From an uncultured Neglectibacter sp. (GTDB taxonomy: Bacteria > Bacillota > Clostridia > Oscillospirales > Acutalibacteraceae): 51,652 nucleotides of DNA. This document shows, piece by piece, positions 16,697 through 25,293 of the stretch (position 1 is its first letter; each line of letters starts with the position of its first letter). The position numbers and the translations under genes were made by a program. Location: contig CAJFSY010000013.1 in assembly GCA_904419785.1 (NCBI GenBank), forward strand, positions 1 to 51,652. Direction: 5' to 3'. The notes under the pieces are model-generated. The model was not told the DNA's origin. It made no database searches and worked only from the letters and a program-made list of their open reading frames with translations.

Positions 16697-16854
16697 GAAA
16701 ACCGAAGTATGAAATTGCTTTTATGGGACAGCGTGGTTTTAACAATAACAACTGGCAAGGCTGTTCTGTAAATGTAAAGAGTTTCGGTGTAGCTTGTGAT
16801 TGTAACGTTGTAAGTTAATCAAAAACAAATATATTAAAACGGAGGAATTTCATC

Positions 16855-17400
16855 ATGAAAAAATTTGTATGTACTGTTTGCGGTTATGTGTATGAAGGCG
16901 AAGCTGCTCCCGAGAAGTGCCCTGTGTGCGGTGCTCCCGCTGAGAAGTTCACTGAGCAGGCTGGCGAGATGACTTGGGCTGCTGAGCATGTAGTAGGCGT
17001 TGCTAAGGGCGTTGACGAAGAGATCCTGCAGGGTCTGCGCGAGAACTTCCAGGGCGAGTGCACCGAGGTTGGCATGTATCTGGCAATGTCCCGCGTGGCT
17101 TATCGTGAAGGCTATCCCGAGATCGGCGAGTATTGGCGCCGGGCTGCTCTGGAAGAAGCTGAGCATGCCGCTAAGTTCGCTGAGCTGCTGGGCGAGGTCG
17201 TGACCGATTCCACCAAGAAGAACCTGGAGATGCGTGTGGAAGCCGAAAACGGCGCTACCCTGGGCAAGTTCCAGCTGGCTAAGAAAGCCAAGGAGCTGAA
17301 CCTGGATGCTATCCACGACACCGTCCATGAGATGGCCCGCGACGAGGCCCGTCACGGCAAGGCTTTCGAGGGGCTGCTGAACCGCTATTTCGGTAAATAA
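16855..17400 (+). CDS. Reverse rubrerythrin (rubredoxin domain first)
   Basis: A 181-residue peroxide-scavenging protein. Residues 1-35 form a rubredoxin with two CxxC sites (CTVCGY and CPVCGA); residues about 45-181 form the ferritin-like four-helix bundle with the di-iron ligands in [29 protein letters not shown] and DEARHGKAF. Domain order is the opposite of classical rubrerythrin and matches the reverse rubrerythrins of Clostridium, which reduce hydrogen peroxide with electrons passed from NADH. GGAGG lies 9 bases before ATG. The codons are unusually uniform (GCT, CGC, CTG), which suggests high expression. It follows the Fur-family gene by 158 bases and is a likely target of it. Confidence 0.96.
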   Translation: MKKFVCTVCGYVYEGEAAPEKCPVCGAPAEKFTEQAGEMTWAAEHVVGVAKGVDEEILQGLRENFQGECTEVGMYLAMSRVAYREGYPEIGEYWRRAALEEAEHAAKFAELLGEVVTDSTKKNLEMRVEAENGATLGKFQLAKKAKELNLDAIHDTVHEMARDEARHGKAFEGLLNRYFGK

Positions 17401-17428
17401 GATTTGAAAATACGGGAACGTATTTGAA

Positions 17429-17457
17429 AAGGAGGCAGAGTGATCTGCCTCCTTTTT
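17429..17457 (+). terminator. Terminator of the rubrerythrin gene
   Basis: AAGGAGGCAG (17429-17438) pairs with CTGCCTCCTT (17445-17454), followed by TTT. Confidence 0.9.
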
Positions 17458-17503
17458 GCATGTGAATCCGCTGTTTTGACCCTTTGAGACAGCGGACTTC
17501 TTA

Positions 17504-18598
17504 TCATTCATATAGTCCTTGAATACGAGAACGGTAGGAAACATTCTCGTAAAGGGTGGTGAAATTGGCCACCTCGCTGAGCGTGCCGATCAATGGGGCG
17601 TGGGCCAAGGGCGTATCTTTCAAGTGGGAAGCCACAATCGCAGCGATCCTATCCGGATGAATCACCTGGATATCCCGGCCGAAATAAGACTCTATCTTAT
17701 CGGGTACAGGCTCGGTGACGGACAGGCTGTTGTGGAGCTGAGCCATAAGCTGCTGGGCCAGCACGATTTGTTCTTCACGCTGGGAAATGGACGGCGCTGA
17801 GACTGCTTTATAAATAGCATCCTTTATAGTTTGCTGGATAGGCAGCCGCTGAAACGCTGTGCCAAACCATTTGCTGTAAGGGGCGTATTGCTTGCAATAC
17901 AAAAAGGCGAGACGCATCAAGCGCTCGGCTATGCGGGCACACACCAGGATGGAGCCTGTTTCATCACCGGTAGAAGCGCAGCGCTTGACGAAAGCTTGTT
18001 CTTCGGCGATCAGGGACCAGTTGGAGGCAATCAAATAGAGCCACACATTTTGGGGGTAATAGGAAATAGGGGATAGGGTATCGGCCAGGTGAAGCATGTC
18101 CACATAGAATTCCCCCACTGCCAGAGCCAGCAGGCGGTGTTCAGAAAAGGACAGCCATTCTATATCCGAAAGGTTGTCAAGCTGGTGAGTGCCCAAATAA
18201 AAGTCTAGGTATTCCTCTATGGTGTAAAGAAAGATCAACGGGTTTACTTTCCCATCCAGAGAGGGGGTGGCGTGGCGGACTCCGCCATCGTTGGGGTCGG
18301 GTGGGGAAAAGTTTACGTGGTATCCCTGGTAAGTTTCTGGAAAATGAGAGGAAAAAGCTTCCAACAGCTGAGGCTTCAAGGCTTGATCCTCTTCTTTCAG
18401 GAACAAGTAAAACCTGGAGCCCCACATGTGGTCGGTGGAAACAGGGTCATCGTAGCCCAGCACGTCAGAGCCGTAACCCAACAGCCCCGCGGAATAGACC
18501 AGCCCGGGGAATTGACGGTCTAAAATGGGCTTGGCAATTTCTGTGAAAAAGTTCCGGCACAGTTCTTTGCCTTTGATAAATTTCAGCAACAGGAACAC
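17504..18598 (-). CDS. DUF4037 nucleotidyltransferase-like protein
   Basis: A 364-residue soluble protein. Near residue 40 it has GLLGYGSDVLGYDDPVSTDH, a Gly-Ser followed by spaced acidic residues as in the polymerase-beta nucleotidyltransferase fold, and this is the feature by which I place it in DUF4037. The remaining helical region has conserved-looking Trp and His (SDIEWLSFSEHRLLAL). Homologues have been loosely compared to aminoglycoside or tRNA nucleotidyltransferases; no substrate can be stated. The GTG start at 18598 has GGGAAGAG directly upstream with almost no spacing; TTG at 18589 is an alternative. A hairpin (17468-17474 with 17489-17495) downstream may help end the transcript. 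Confidence 0.8.
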   Translation of the reverse strand: MFLLLKFIKGKELCRNFFTEIAKPILDRQFPGLVYSAGLLGYGSDVLGYDDPVSTDHMWGSRFYLFLKEEDQALKPQLLEAFSSHFPETYQGYHVNFSPPDPNDGGVRHATPSLDGKVNPLIFLYTIEEYLDFYLGTHQLDNLSDIEWLSFSEHRLLALAVGEFYVDMLHLADTLSPISYYPQNVWLYLIASNWSLIAEEQAFVKRCASTGDETGSILVCARIAERLMRLAFLYCKQYAPYSKWFGTAFQRLPIQQTIKDAIYKAVSAPSISQREEQIVLAQQLMAQLHNSLSVTEPVPDKIESYFGRDIQVIHPDRIAAIVASHLKDTPLAHAPLIGTLSEVANFTTLYENVSYRSRIQGLYE

Positions 18599-18673
18599 CT
18601 CTTCCCAAAAGATTTATTTCAAAAGCGTGGTGGCAGATTTTGCCGGAGTAGAAAATCGGAACAGAAAAAAGTG

Positions 18674-18712
18674 TAGAAAAAGGCCCCGGCGCAGTTCTTG
18701 CCGCTGGGGCCT
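18674..18712 (-). terminator. Terminator of the small Cys protein gene
   Basis: AGGCCCC (18681-18687) pairs with GGGGCCT (18706-18712) with further inner pairing (GCG/CGC). On the minus strand it is followed by TTTTTCTAC. Confidence 0.85.
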
Positions 18713-18716
18713 GGGT

Positions 18717-18950
18717 TTACAGCTGGAAATCTTCCGGACGGAATTGAGAAGCCCGCAGAGACGGAGCTACTCGTGGCTCCCGCTGCAAAGGGTCGTATTG
18801 ATATTTTTTGCAAGAGCCCGTTTCATGCCCTTGCCGCAACGCGCAGATGATCTCGCCGTTTTTCCCGCTGTTGTGCTGGCAATAGGCACAGCTTGGCTCG
18901 ATGTTTCCGCCAAACAGCGTTTGTTTTTTCTTTTTTCGGAACCAACCCAT
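18717..18950 (-). CDS. Small four-cysteine protein, 77 aa, function unknown
   Basis: The protein starts MGWFRKKKKQT, then has CAYC, a third Cys in EIICALRQG and a fourth in GSCKKYQYDP, which is a plausible zinc-binding knuckle. The tail is basic and proline-containing. It has its own promoter and terminator, so it is a real gene rather than a shadow frame. I know similar short proteins as conserved hypotheticals of Clostridia but no function for them. No signal peptide or membrane span is seen. Confidence 0.75.
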   Translation of the reverse strand: MGWFRKKKKQTLFGGNIEPSCAYCQHNSGKNGEIICALRQGHETGSCKKYQYDPLQREPRVAPSLRASQFRPEDFQL

Positions 18951-18988
18951 CCTGTTTTCCCCGCTTTTGTGTTTTCCTGATTTTCATC

Positions 18989-19018
18989 ATTATAGCACAT
19001 CTCCGGGCGTTGGCGCAA
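18989..19018 (-). promoter_or_regulatory. Promoter of the small Cys protein gene
   Basis: On the minus strand TTGCGC (19018-19013) and TATAAT (18994-18989) have an 18-base spacer, with TGC before TATAAT giving an extended -10. Confidence 0.7.
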
Positions 19019-19027
19019 GCTGAAGGT

Positions 19028-20149
19028 TTACGGCTTCTTGCTTTGGGAACGTTGTGTCACAAACAGCAGGAACGCCATACACATCAGCAGCAGAGAGAGA
19101 CCTCCCGCCGCTGTGGAAGCAGTGGTGCCATAAGACACCGGCTGGCTTGCTGCAGCCCAAACCGGCTGGCTGGAAAGAGGAAGGAACCTGCCCAGAAGAA
19201 AGCACAGCCCTGCCGAGAGAATTCCGTGCAGGAAGCGGTAGAGAAAAAATTTCCCTTTTGAAAGAGGGAACTGGGAGAAAAAGGAAAACACCTGCATGTG
19301 GACGCAAAGCCCGCCGAAAGCCAGCCCAAAAGCGTAGAGCAAGGGCCCTGAGCCAAAAAGGGCGGCGTCCCCAGTGCCGCCGGTAACTTCCAATAAAAAG
19401 GAAAGGCAGACGGCAGCTTCCCCGTAATCCAGCAGACCTGTGGAGGAGATGAGCTGGGCCAGCGTTTGGAAAATACCGCTGCCCCGCAGTATGGCTGTGA
19501 AACCGGCAAACAGCAGAATACATCCGCACATTTTTATCGTGGCGGAGGAAGCGTCGGAAATAGAGCGTATCAGCGCCTGGCCTGCTGGTTCGGGCTGGGC
19601 GGTGGAGCCTGGTTCTTCTGGAAGTGGTTTGCCCAAGCCGGTGAAAAATCCTAAAAGAAGCCCGGAGAGCGTTATGGAAAAAAATAGCAGCCATCCCATG
19701 GAAAGGCTGCCAAGTACGCCGCAGCCTAAGAAGGTCACTACAAAAGCGGCTCCCGGAGCCACACAGAAAGTCATCATGCGCCCCGCTTGTTCAGAGGTGA
19801 TCTTCCCTTCTTCCAGCAGCAGGGAAATTCCCCTGGCTCCAGCGGGGTATCCGCCGAAAAAGCTGAGAAGCAATGTGGCTCCGCAGATTTTGGGGAGCCG
19901 GAACACATAGCGTGTAACAGGTGCCATGAACTGTCCCAAAATCTCCCCAGCGCCGGAGCGCACCCCGAAACTTGCAAGCACCATGAAGGGGAACAAGGAT
20001 GGCACCAGGGAAGAGAGGCAATACAGCACACTGGCGGTAACGTTCTCCCGTATCTGAACTGGATAGCACAACAAAGCCGCCCCGAAAGTGACAAATGCCA
20101 GGGCTGATAAAATGAGGATGATTCGTTTTTGAGGGAAAAATGTTCCCAT
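19028..20149 (-). CDS. ylbJ: Sporulation integral membrane protein YlbJ
   Basis: A 373-residue polytopic protein of the nucleoside-recognition (Gate) family with about eight membrane spans, starting with a signal-anchor-like helix (ILILSALAFVTFGAALLCYP). The motif FFGGYPAGARGISLLLEEG is diagnostic for YlbJ, which is needed for proper spore formation in Bacillus. AAAGGAG lies 7 bases before ATG. The upstream region carries a sigma-E-like promoter pointing this way, facing the yqfC promoter. It is monocistronic. Confidence 0.9.
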   Translation of the reverse strand: MGTFFPQKRIILILSALAFVTFGAALLCYPVQIRENVTASVLYCLSSLVPSLFPFMVLASFGVRSGAGEILGQFMAPVTRYVFRLPKICGATLLLSFFGGYPAGARGISLLLEEGKITSEQAGRMMTFCVAPGAAFVVTFLGCGVLGSLSMGWLLFFSITLSGLLLGFFTGLGKPLPEEPGSTAQPEPAGQALIRSISDASSATIKMCGCILLFAGFTAILRGSGIFQTLAQLISSTGLLDYGEAAVCLSFLLEVTGGTGDAALFGSGPLLYAFGLAFGGLCVHMQVFSFFSQFPLSKGKFFLYRFLHGILSAGLCFLLGRFLPLSSQPVWAAASQPVSYGTTASTAAGGLSLLLMCMAFLLFVTQRSQSKKP

Positions 20150-20179
20150 GGCGTCTCCTTTCCAAAGAGGTTTTCCCTT

Positions 20180-20209
20180 ATTGCTATGCCCGAGAGTGGT
20201 GATACATTC
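20180..20209 (-). promoter_or_regulatory. Sigma-E-like promoter of ylbJ
   Basis: On the minus strand GAATGTAT (20209-20202) and CATAGCAAT (20188-20180) are separated by 13 bases. This resembles the mother-cell sigma-E consensus (-10 close to CATACAAT). Confidence 0.5.
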
Positions 20210-20229
20210 CGAAATGGGCTCATATGGAT
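20201..20229 (+). promoter_or_regulatory. Sigma-E-like promoter of yqfC-yqfD
   Basis: GATACAT (20201-20207) and CATATGGAT (20221-20229) are separated by 13 bases, 28 bases before the yqfC start. Its -35 shares bases with the ylbJ -35 on the other strand. Confidence 0.5.
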
Positions 20230-20257
20230 GGGGTGAACTGAAAAAAGGAGGGAGTCC

Positions 20258-20503
20258 ATGGAAAAGCGGCAGACAGGCAGCCCATTGGTGGAACTCTCAG
20301 GTAACCGCCGGGCAGTAGTGGATGGCAGCGACGGCATTGTGGATTATAATGAAGAGCAGGTGATCCTTCGTGCCGGAAAACTGACCTTGCGCTTTGAGGG
20401 TCAGGGTCTGCGGCTGATGCGGCTGACAGAAAATTCGGCGGTGATCGAGGGGCGTATCCATCAGGTGGTATACGCATATGGGGAACGGACAGCAACGCAA
20501 TAA
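20258..20503 (+). CDS. yqfC: Sporulation protein YqfC (YabP family)
   Basis: An 81-residue protein of the YabP/YqfC family, made in the mother cell during sporulation. The segment ELSGNRRAVVDGSDGIVDYN followed by a beta-rich stretch ending RIHQVVYAYG is characteristic. GGAGGGAG lies 6 bases before ATG. It is directly followed by yqfD, the usual partner, and preceded by a sigma-E-like promoter. Its molecular role is not established. Confidence 0.92.
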   Translation: MEKRQTGSPLVELSGNRRAVVDGSDGIVDYNEEQVILRAGKLTLRFEGQGLRLMRLTENSAVIEGRIHQVVYAYGERTATQ

Positions 20504-20518
20504 GCGGGAGGGATGGGC

Positions 20519-21721
20519 ATGGTAGAGCGGTTAGCTCATTTTCTTACGGGATGGGTGGAGTTTGAGATTCGGGGGAACGGCCCCCGGTTTCTGAACGCGG
20601 CGGCAAAGACCGGCATAGAGTTTTGGGGATTTCGCAGGGAGGAAAACAGGACAGTCCTTCGAGGGAGGCCGGGGGATTACAAGCGGTCCCGTGGGCTGTT
20701 CAGGCGGTGCGAAGTCCATCCTAAATTGCGCAAAAAAGGTGGCTTCCCGTTTTTTCGAGCCAAATTGTGGAAGCATAAAGGGTTGGTAGTTGGCGCTGTA
20801 TGCGGTACTGGTGTGTATATCTTTTTGAGCGGGTTTTGCTGGGGAGTCACCATAACGGGCACAGAAACCTTGACGCACGTTCAGGTGTGGGAATCTGCCC
20901 GGCAGCATGGAGTGTACCTGGGGGCGCCCCTTCGCGATCTTGACCCTAAAGAAGCTGCGCTGGCTATGCAGATCGATCTTCCGGAAACCACTTGGCTGTC
21001 CGTAAATACGGACGGTTGTTTTTTGGAGGTGGCCTTGCGGGAAACGCTTCCGGCGCCGGAAGTGACGGACGATAAGGAATGGTCAAATATTGTGGCGGCC
21101 CGGGCGGGGACCATTGTGTCCGCCGAGGCGGAACGGGGACGGTTGGAGGTCTCTTTGGGAGAAACGGTGGAGGCCGGGCAGCTGCTGATCGCGGGGCTTT
21201 ACGAGCAGAAAGTGGACCCGTATTCCCCTCCGCCGGAGAACCCTTACCAGATTTTGGGGGCGGCCCGAGGCAGCGTGCGGGCTTTGACCTACCGGGAATT
21301 TACCGTGGAAGTCCCCCAAAAAGAAACGCGCTTTCTGCCTGAGGGGCAGCGGAGCACAGAACGATCCTTGGTGATCTTCGGGCTGCGCATCCCATTGGGT
21401 TTTTACGCTTCCCCAAAAGGGGAGTACCGGCAATGGACGGATACTGCCCAGTGGGCGCCTTTTGGAAAGGCGCTGCCCTTGGCGTTGGAGAGCACCACCT
21501 ATGAGCCCTTGCGGGAAGAAACGGTCCTGCCGCAAGAGGACGATTGGAAAAAAGCGGCTCTACTGGAACTGCGCCGTGTCCAGAAGGAAGAGCTTCCCGC
21601 AGGGAGCGAAGTGGTGGAAGAAGAATTGACTTACCGTTTCGAAAAAGGCATATGTGTGTTGAGGGCTCGGTGCCGATGTGAGGAAGAAATTGGAATGGTA
21701 AAAAAGATATCAGTTGAATAG
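20519..21721 (+). CDS. yqfD: Sporulation protein YqfD
   Basis: A 400-residue membrane protein related to stage IV sporulation factors. It has an N-terminal cytoplasmic domain (about 1-85), one membrane span (about 86-108, GLVVGAVCGTGVYIFLSGFCW), and a large outer domain including VQVWESARQHGVYLGAP-like FtsQ/POTRA-type sequence and the conserved ARAGTIV stretch. ATG 20519 is preferred to 20513 because GGGAGG lies 7 bases before it. It lies 15 bases after yqfC in the same transcript. Spore-specific function is inferred from the family and the promoter. Confidence 0.92.
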   Translation: MVERLAHFLTGWVEFEIRGNGPRFLNAAAKTGIEFWGFRREENRTVLRGRPGDYKRSRGLFRRCEVHPKLRKKGGFPFFRAKLWKHKGLVVGAVCGTGVYIFLSGFCWGVTITGTETLTHVQVWESARQHGVYLGAPLRDLDPKEAALAMQIDLPETTWLSVNTDGCFLEVALRETLPAPEVTDDKEWSNIVAARAGTIVSAEAERGRLEVSLGETVEAGQLLIAGLYEQKVDPYSPPPENPYQILGAARGSVRALTYREFTVEVPQKETRFLPEGQRSTERSLVIFGLRIPLGFYASPKGEYRQWTDTAQWAPFGKALPLALESTTYEPLREETVLPQEDDWKKAALLELRRVQKEELPAGSEVVEEELTYRFEKGICVLRARCRCEEEIGMVKKISVE

Positions 21722-21767
21722 TACAGGGATGGTAATAAATTTTGGTAAATATTCATAGTGTTTTCCC

Positions 21768-21797
21768 TTGAAGAAATGGGTTTCCGTGTGTTATAAT
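21768..21797 (+). promoter_or_regulatory. phoH operon promoter
   Basis: TTGAAG (21768-21773) and TATAAT (21792-21797) have an 18-base spacer, with TGT before TATAAT (extended -10). This gives the phoH-to-recO block a vegetative promoter separate from yqfCD and rules out a start codon at 21768. Confidence 0.85.
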
Positions 21798-21863
21798 AGC
21801 CAGAGACAACGTAACGTGGCAATTTGTACGTTCAAAAAATTTTTAAGAAACAGGAGATCTTAT

Positions 21864-22826
21864 TTGGAGCAGAAAATCAATCTTGACAGACTGGGCCAGG
21901 CAGAGGCTCTTTTTGGAAGCTTCGATGAGAATGTCCGGCTGATTGAAAAAGAGTTTGGCGTGGCCTTGATTGTGCGGGACTCGGAACTGAAAATCTCCGG
22001 GGAAGACCCGGAGGCTGTAGACAAAGCCGCCCGCACGGTGAAAAGCTTAATGACGCTGATCGGAAGCGGGGAGACTCTCACCGAGCAGAATGTGCGGTAC
22101 TGCATCCGTATGGTGGGAGAGGACAGCGAGGATAAAGTGGCCCGTCTTGCGGGGGACTGCATCTGCATTACCAGCAAGGGCAAGCCCATCAAACCCAAAA
22201 CAGTGGGACAGCGCACATATTGCGACAATATCAAAGAGAATACCATTACCATCGGCGTAGGGCCTGCCGGCACGGGCAAAACCTATCTGGCGGTGGCAAT
22301 GGCGGTCAACGCTTTCCGGGCGCAGCAGGTGAACAGGATCATCCTCACCCGCCCGGCGGTGGAAGCAGGGGAAAAGCTGGGGTTCCTTCCCGGCGATCTG
22401 CAGCAGAAGGTGGACCCTTACCTGCGTCCGCTGTATGACGCGTTGTTTGATATGCTGGGCGCAGAATCGTACCAGCGTTATGTGGAACGGGGGAACATTG
22501 AGGTGGCGCCTTTAGCTTATATGCGTGGCCGCACCTTGGACGACAGCTTCATCATTTTGGATGAGGCCCAGAACACCACCGGAGAACAAATGAAGATGTT
22601 CCTTACCCGGCTGGGGTTCAATTCAAAAATGGTCATTACCGGCGACGTGACCCAGATCGACTTGCCGGACGGCAAACGGTCCGGCTTGAAAGAGGCTGTG
22701 CGCATTTTGAAAGGCGTAGACGACATCGCTATTTTCCGGTTTACGGAAAAAGACGTGGTGCGCCACAAGCTTGTGCAGGATATTATCAGAGCTTATGAGA
22801 AGGCCAGCCGGACTTCCAATAGATAG
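21864..22826 (+). CDS. phoH: PhoH-family ATPase
   Basis: A 320-residue PhoH-like protein. An N-terminal KH-like domain (about 1-105) precedes a P-loop ATPase with Walker [12 protein letters not shown], the HRPAV-type motif [18 protein letters not shown], Walker B IILDEAQN and [11 protein letters not shown]. Homologues are linked to RNA processing, consistent with ybeY directly downstream. The start is TTG 21864, with CAGGAG 7 bases upstream; earlier starts overlap the promoter. Confidence 0.94.
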   Translation: MEQKINLDRLGQAEALFGSFDENVRLIEKEFGVALIVRDSELKISGEDPEAVDKAARTVKSLMTLIGSGETLTEQNVRYCIRMVGEDSEDKVARLAGDCICITSKGKPIKPKTVGQRTYCDNIKENTITIGVGPAGTGKTYLAVAMAVNAFRAQQVNRIILTRPAVEAGEKLGFLPGDLQQKVDPYLRPLYDALFDMLGAESYQRYVERGNIEVAPLAYMRGRTLDDSFIILDEAQNTTGEQMKMFLTRLGFNSKMVITGDVTQIDLPDGKRSGLKEAVRILKGVDDIAIFRFTEKDVVRHKLVQDIIRAYEKASRTSNR

Positions 22827-22920
22827 GAATGAAATGATACAAAGCCATCCGCATGGGTATGGGATGGCAGATCGGGTGAAAATTTCGGGGAAGCTCCCAC
22901 AGAAAGGAACGGTGCAGAGA

Positions 22921-23427
22921 ATGGAAAAAATCAGAGTTATTATTTCAAATCAGCAAAAGGCGGTGAAGATCCCAACTGGTATCCGCATGCTCATCCGCCG
23001 TTGCTGTCACGCGGTGCTCCAATTAGAGGGCTTTAAGGATTTCGCCGAGATCAGTGTTTCATTTGTGGACAACGATCAGATTCAAGAAATGAACCGCCAG
23101 TATCGGAATATCGACGCTCCCACCGATGTGCTTTCTTTCCCAATGGGGGAAAATGGGAATTATGACGTGAACCACGAGACAGGCGCAAAGATTTTGGGAG
23201 ATATCGTCATTTCGGTGCCCAAGGCCATGGAACAGGCAAAGACCTATGGCCACAGCTTCGAGCGGGAAATGGGATTTTTAACCGCCCATTCCATGCTGCA
23301 CCTCTTGGGCTATGACCATGAGGCCGGCGGTCTCGCGCGGGTGCGTATGCGTGAGAAAGAGGAGCAGGTCATGCGGGAGCTGGGTCTGCCCGCCAGCGCC
23401 AGCTATGCTACGACCCTTCGTGAATAA
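22921..23427 (+). CDS. ybeY: Endoribonuclease YbeY
   Basis: A 168-residue single-domain zinc metalloprotein used in 16S rRNA maturation and ribosome quality control. The zinc site HSMLHLLGYDHE gives the canonical three histidines, and the preceding PTDVLSFPM motif is also conserved. AAAGGA lies about 11 bases before ATG 22921; the frame is open upstream but that extension has no family likeness. The next gene, dgkA, starts inside its 3' end (23-base overlap). Confidence 0.95.
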   Translation: MEKIRVIISNQQKAVKIPTGIRMLIRRCCHAVLQLEGFKDFAEISVSFVDNDQIQEMNRQYRNIDAPTDVLSFPMGENGNYDVNHETGAKILGDIVISVPKAMEQAKTYGHSFEREMGFLTAHSMLHLLGYDHEAGGLARVRMREKEEQVMRELGLPASASYATTLRE

Positions 23428-23935
23428 TAACAACTCGCCGCGAAAAAGGCGGCCGATATGGCGCAGCTTTGGCGACGCTTTCCGGGGGATCGGCGCGTGT
23501 ATCAAATCGGAGCGGAACATGCGCATTCATCTGGTGATGTGCGCCTATGTGCTGTTTTTCGCTTCACAGCTTTCCCTGAGCCGGGGCGAACTTGCCTGTT
23601 TGCTTTTGGCTATCGGCGGGGTACTGACAACAGAGACCATGAATACTGCTGTGGAGAAGCTGTGTGATTTCAACCAGAAGAACTTGAACCGCTATATCCG
23701 GGTCATTAAAGATATGGCTGCCGGGGCGGTGCTGCTTTGTGCCATTGCCGCGCTGCTGGTTGGGGTGGTCATTTTCTTCCGCCCGGAACTTTGGCGGCTG
23801 CTGTGGGGGATCGTCGCGCACCCAGTGAAGCTTGGGCTGCTGGCGGTTTCACTGCTCGCTGCATTGGGATTTATCCTCTTGGGCCCCCTTTGGGTGGAAG
23901 AGCGCTTGGAAAGGCTTCGCAGAAAAAGCAAATAG
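23405..23935 (+). CDS. dgkA: Diacylglycerol/undecaprenol kinase, extended form
   Basis: A 176-residue membrane kinase of the DgkA family, which in Firmicutes phosphorylates undecaprenol for cell wall lipid carrier recycling. Core motifs are FGDAFRGIGACIKSERNMRIH, the active-site loop GGVLTTETMNTAVEKLCDF and IKDMAAGAVLL. The first three spans match the usual enzyme of about 125 residues; an extra C-terminal hydrophobic segment (LGLLAVSLLAALGFILLGPL) and a basic tail are added. ATG 23405 overlaps ybeY by 23 bases and has no clear ribosome binding site, so translational coupling is likely. Confidence 0.9.
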   Translation: MLRPFVNNNNSPRKRRPIWRSFGDAFRGIGACIKSERNMRIHLVMCAYVLFFASQLSLSRGELACLLLAIGGVLTTETMNTAVEKLCDFNQKNLNRYIRVIKDMAAGAVLLCAIAALLVGVVIFFRPELWRLLWGIVAHPVKLGLLAVSLLAALGFILLGPLWVEERLERLRRKSK

Positions 23936-24025
23936 AAGAAAGGGGTTGCGGCAGAGTCCGCGCCCAGTGGGAGGCGCCGCGTATTCGTGGTGCCCTCTTG
24001 TGTTGCACGGAAAGGAATATGGTTT

Positions 24026-24940
24026 ATGGAAAATATGACCCAGGAACGTTCGGCGTTCATCGCCATTGTGGGAAGGCCCAATGTGGGAAAATCCTCAGTG
24101 CTCAATCGGCTTATCGGGCAAAAGATCGCCATTGTGTCCCGTAAGCCCCAGACGACACGCACCCGCATTATGGGCGTTGTCACCAAGGGCGAGGACCAAC
24201 TGGTGTTTTTGGATACTCCCGGCTTGATCAAGCCTAAAAACTCCCTGGGGGACTATATGGTGAAATCCGTTACCAATACAGTAGACGGGGTGGATGCCTG
24301 CCTGCTGGTGGTAGAGGCAGGGGCGAAAATCTCGAAAGCGGATGAGGAACTGATAAAGCGGTTCCGCACAGGAAAGGTGCCGGCGGTGCTGGCCATCAAC
24401 AAGGTGGACTTGCTGGAGGACAAAAGCCCCATCATGGAGCAGATCGCCCAGTATTCCCAGCTGTATGACTTCCAGGCGGTAGTGCCTGTTTCCGCCAAGG
24501 ACGGCAGCGGCATGGATGACCTGATGGAAGAACTGAAAGCCCTTTGCCTGCCGGGAGGGCATCTTTTCCCGGAAGACACTTTGACAGACCAGCCGGAAAG
24601 AGTGATCGCGTCGGAGATCGTGCGGGAAAAGGTGCTGCGGCTGTTGGATAAAGAAGTGCCCCATGGCGTGGCGGCTGTCACCGAGCGGATGAAAGACCGG
24701 GATGGGATTCTGGATATCGACGTGACCATTTACTGTGAGAAAAGCGGTCATAAGGGCATTTTGATCGGCAAAGGCGGCGCTATGCTGAAAAAGATCGGTA
24801 CAGCGGCCCGGCAGGATATGGAGCGCTTTTTCGATTGCAAAGTGAATTTGCAGCTTTGGGTAAAGGTGAAAGAGGATTGGCGTCAACGGCCTGAAACCTT
24901 ACAAAGCCTTGGTTTTTCCCAGAAGGATTTGGAGCTTTAA
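24026..24940 (+). CDS. era: GTPase Era
   Basis: A 304-residue ribosome assembly GTPase acting on the 16S rRNA 3' end. Visible motifs: G1 GRPNVGKSS, G2 region PQTTRTR, G3 DTPG, G4 NKVD, G5 SAKDG, then a C-terminal type-II KH domain with GKGGAMLKKIG. AAAGGA lies 9 bases before ATG 24026. The neighbours phoH, ybeY and recO match the conserved Firmicutes order, but the cdd gene often found between dgkA and era is missing. Confidence 0.97.
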   Translation: MENMTQERSAFIAIVGRPNVGKSSVLNRLIGQKIAIVSRKPQTTRTRIMGVVTKGEDQLVFLDTPGLIKPKNSLGDYMVKSVTNTVDGVDACLLVVEAGAKISKADEELIKRFRTGKVPAVLAINKVDLLEDKSPIMEQIAQYSQLYDFQAVVPVSAKDGSGMDDLMEELKALCLPGGHLFPEDTLTDQPERVIASEIVREKVLRLLDKEVPHGVAAVTERMKDRDGILDIDVTIYCEKSGHKGILIGKGGAMLKKIGTAARQDMERFFDCKVNLQLWVKVKEDWRQRPETLQSLGFSQKDLEL

Positions 24941-25092
24941 AGCGCTTTTTTCGGGGGCATAAGCACAAACGAGCCGAGAATTGTGGCGGAACGTGTCGAA
25001 CAAACAAAACTTTTCCTGTCATAGCTTGGGAAGATTCGCAAATACTCTTCTATAGACGGGGCGAACTGCCCTTGTTAAAGGGGGAAAGTTTT

Positions 25093-25293
25093 GTGGATGT
25101 GAAACAAGCTTGGGAAAGTTTTTACCGGACAGGCCGCATAGAGGATTACATCAAATATTCGCAGTTGAGAAACAGCGCGGAGAACCGGGCTGTGGGAGAG
25201 ATGCAGGGTGCAGGTACAGACCCAGGGGCTTATTATCAAGGAACAGACGGTGGGCGAGAGCGACCGGCTGGTAACGGTTCTTACCAAAGATGA
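25093..25293 (+). CDS. yqzL: YqzL-like small protein
   Basis: The N-terminal half (KQAWESFYRTGRIEDYIKYS) matches the short YqzL family found between era and recO in Firmicutes. GTG 25093 has AAAGGGGG about 9 bases upstream. Bacillus YqzL is about 47 residues, whereas this frame runs to 66 because its last 29 codons read through the start of recO in another frame (86-base overlap). The tail (GTDPGAYYQGTDGGRERPAG) is low in complexity and probably just the by-product of overlap. Function is unknown. Confidence 0.75.
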   Translation: MDVKQAWESFYRTGRIEDYIKYSQLRNSAENRAVGEMQGAGTDPGAYYQGTDGGRERPAGNGSYQR

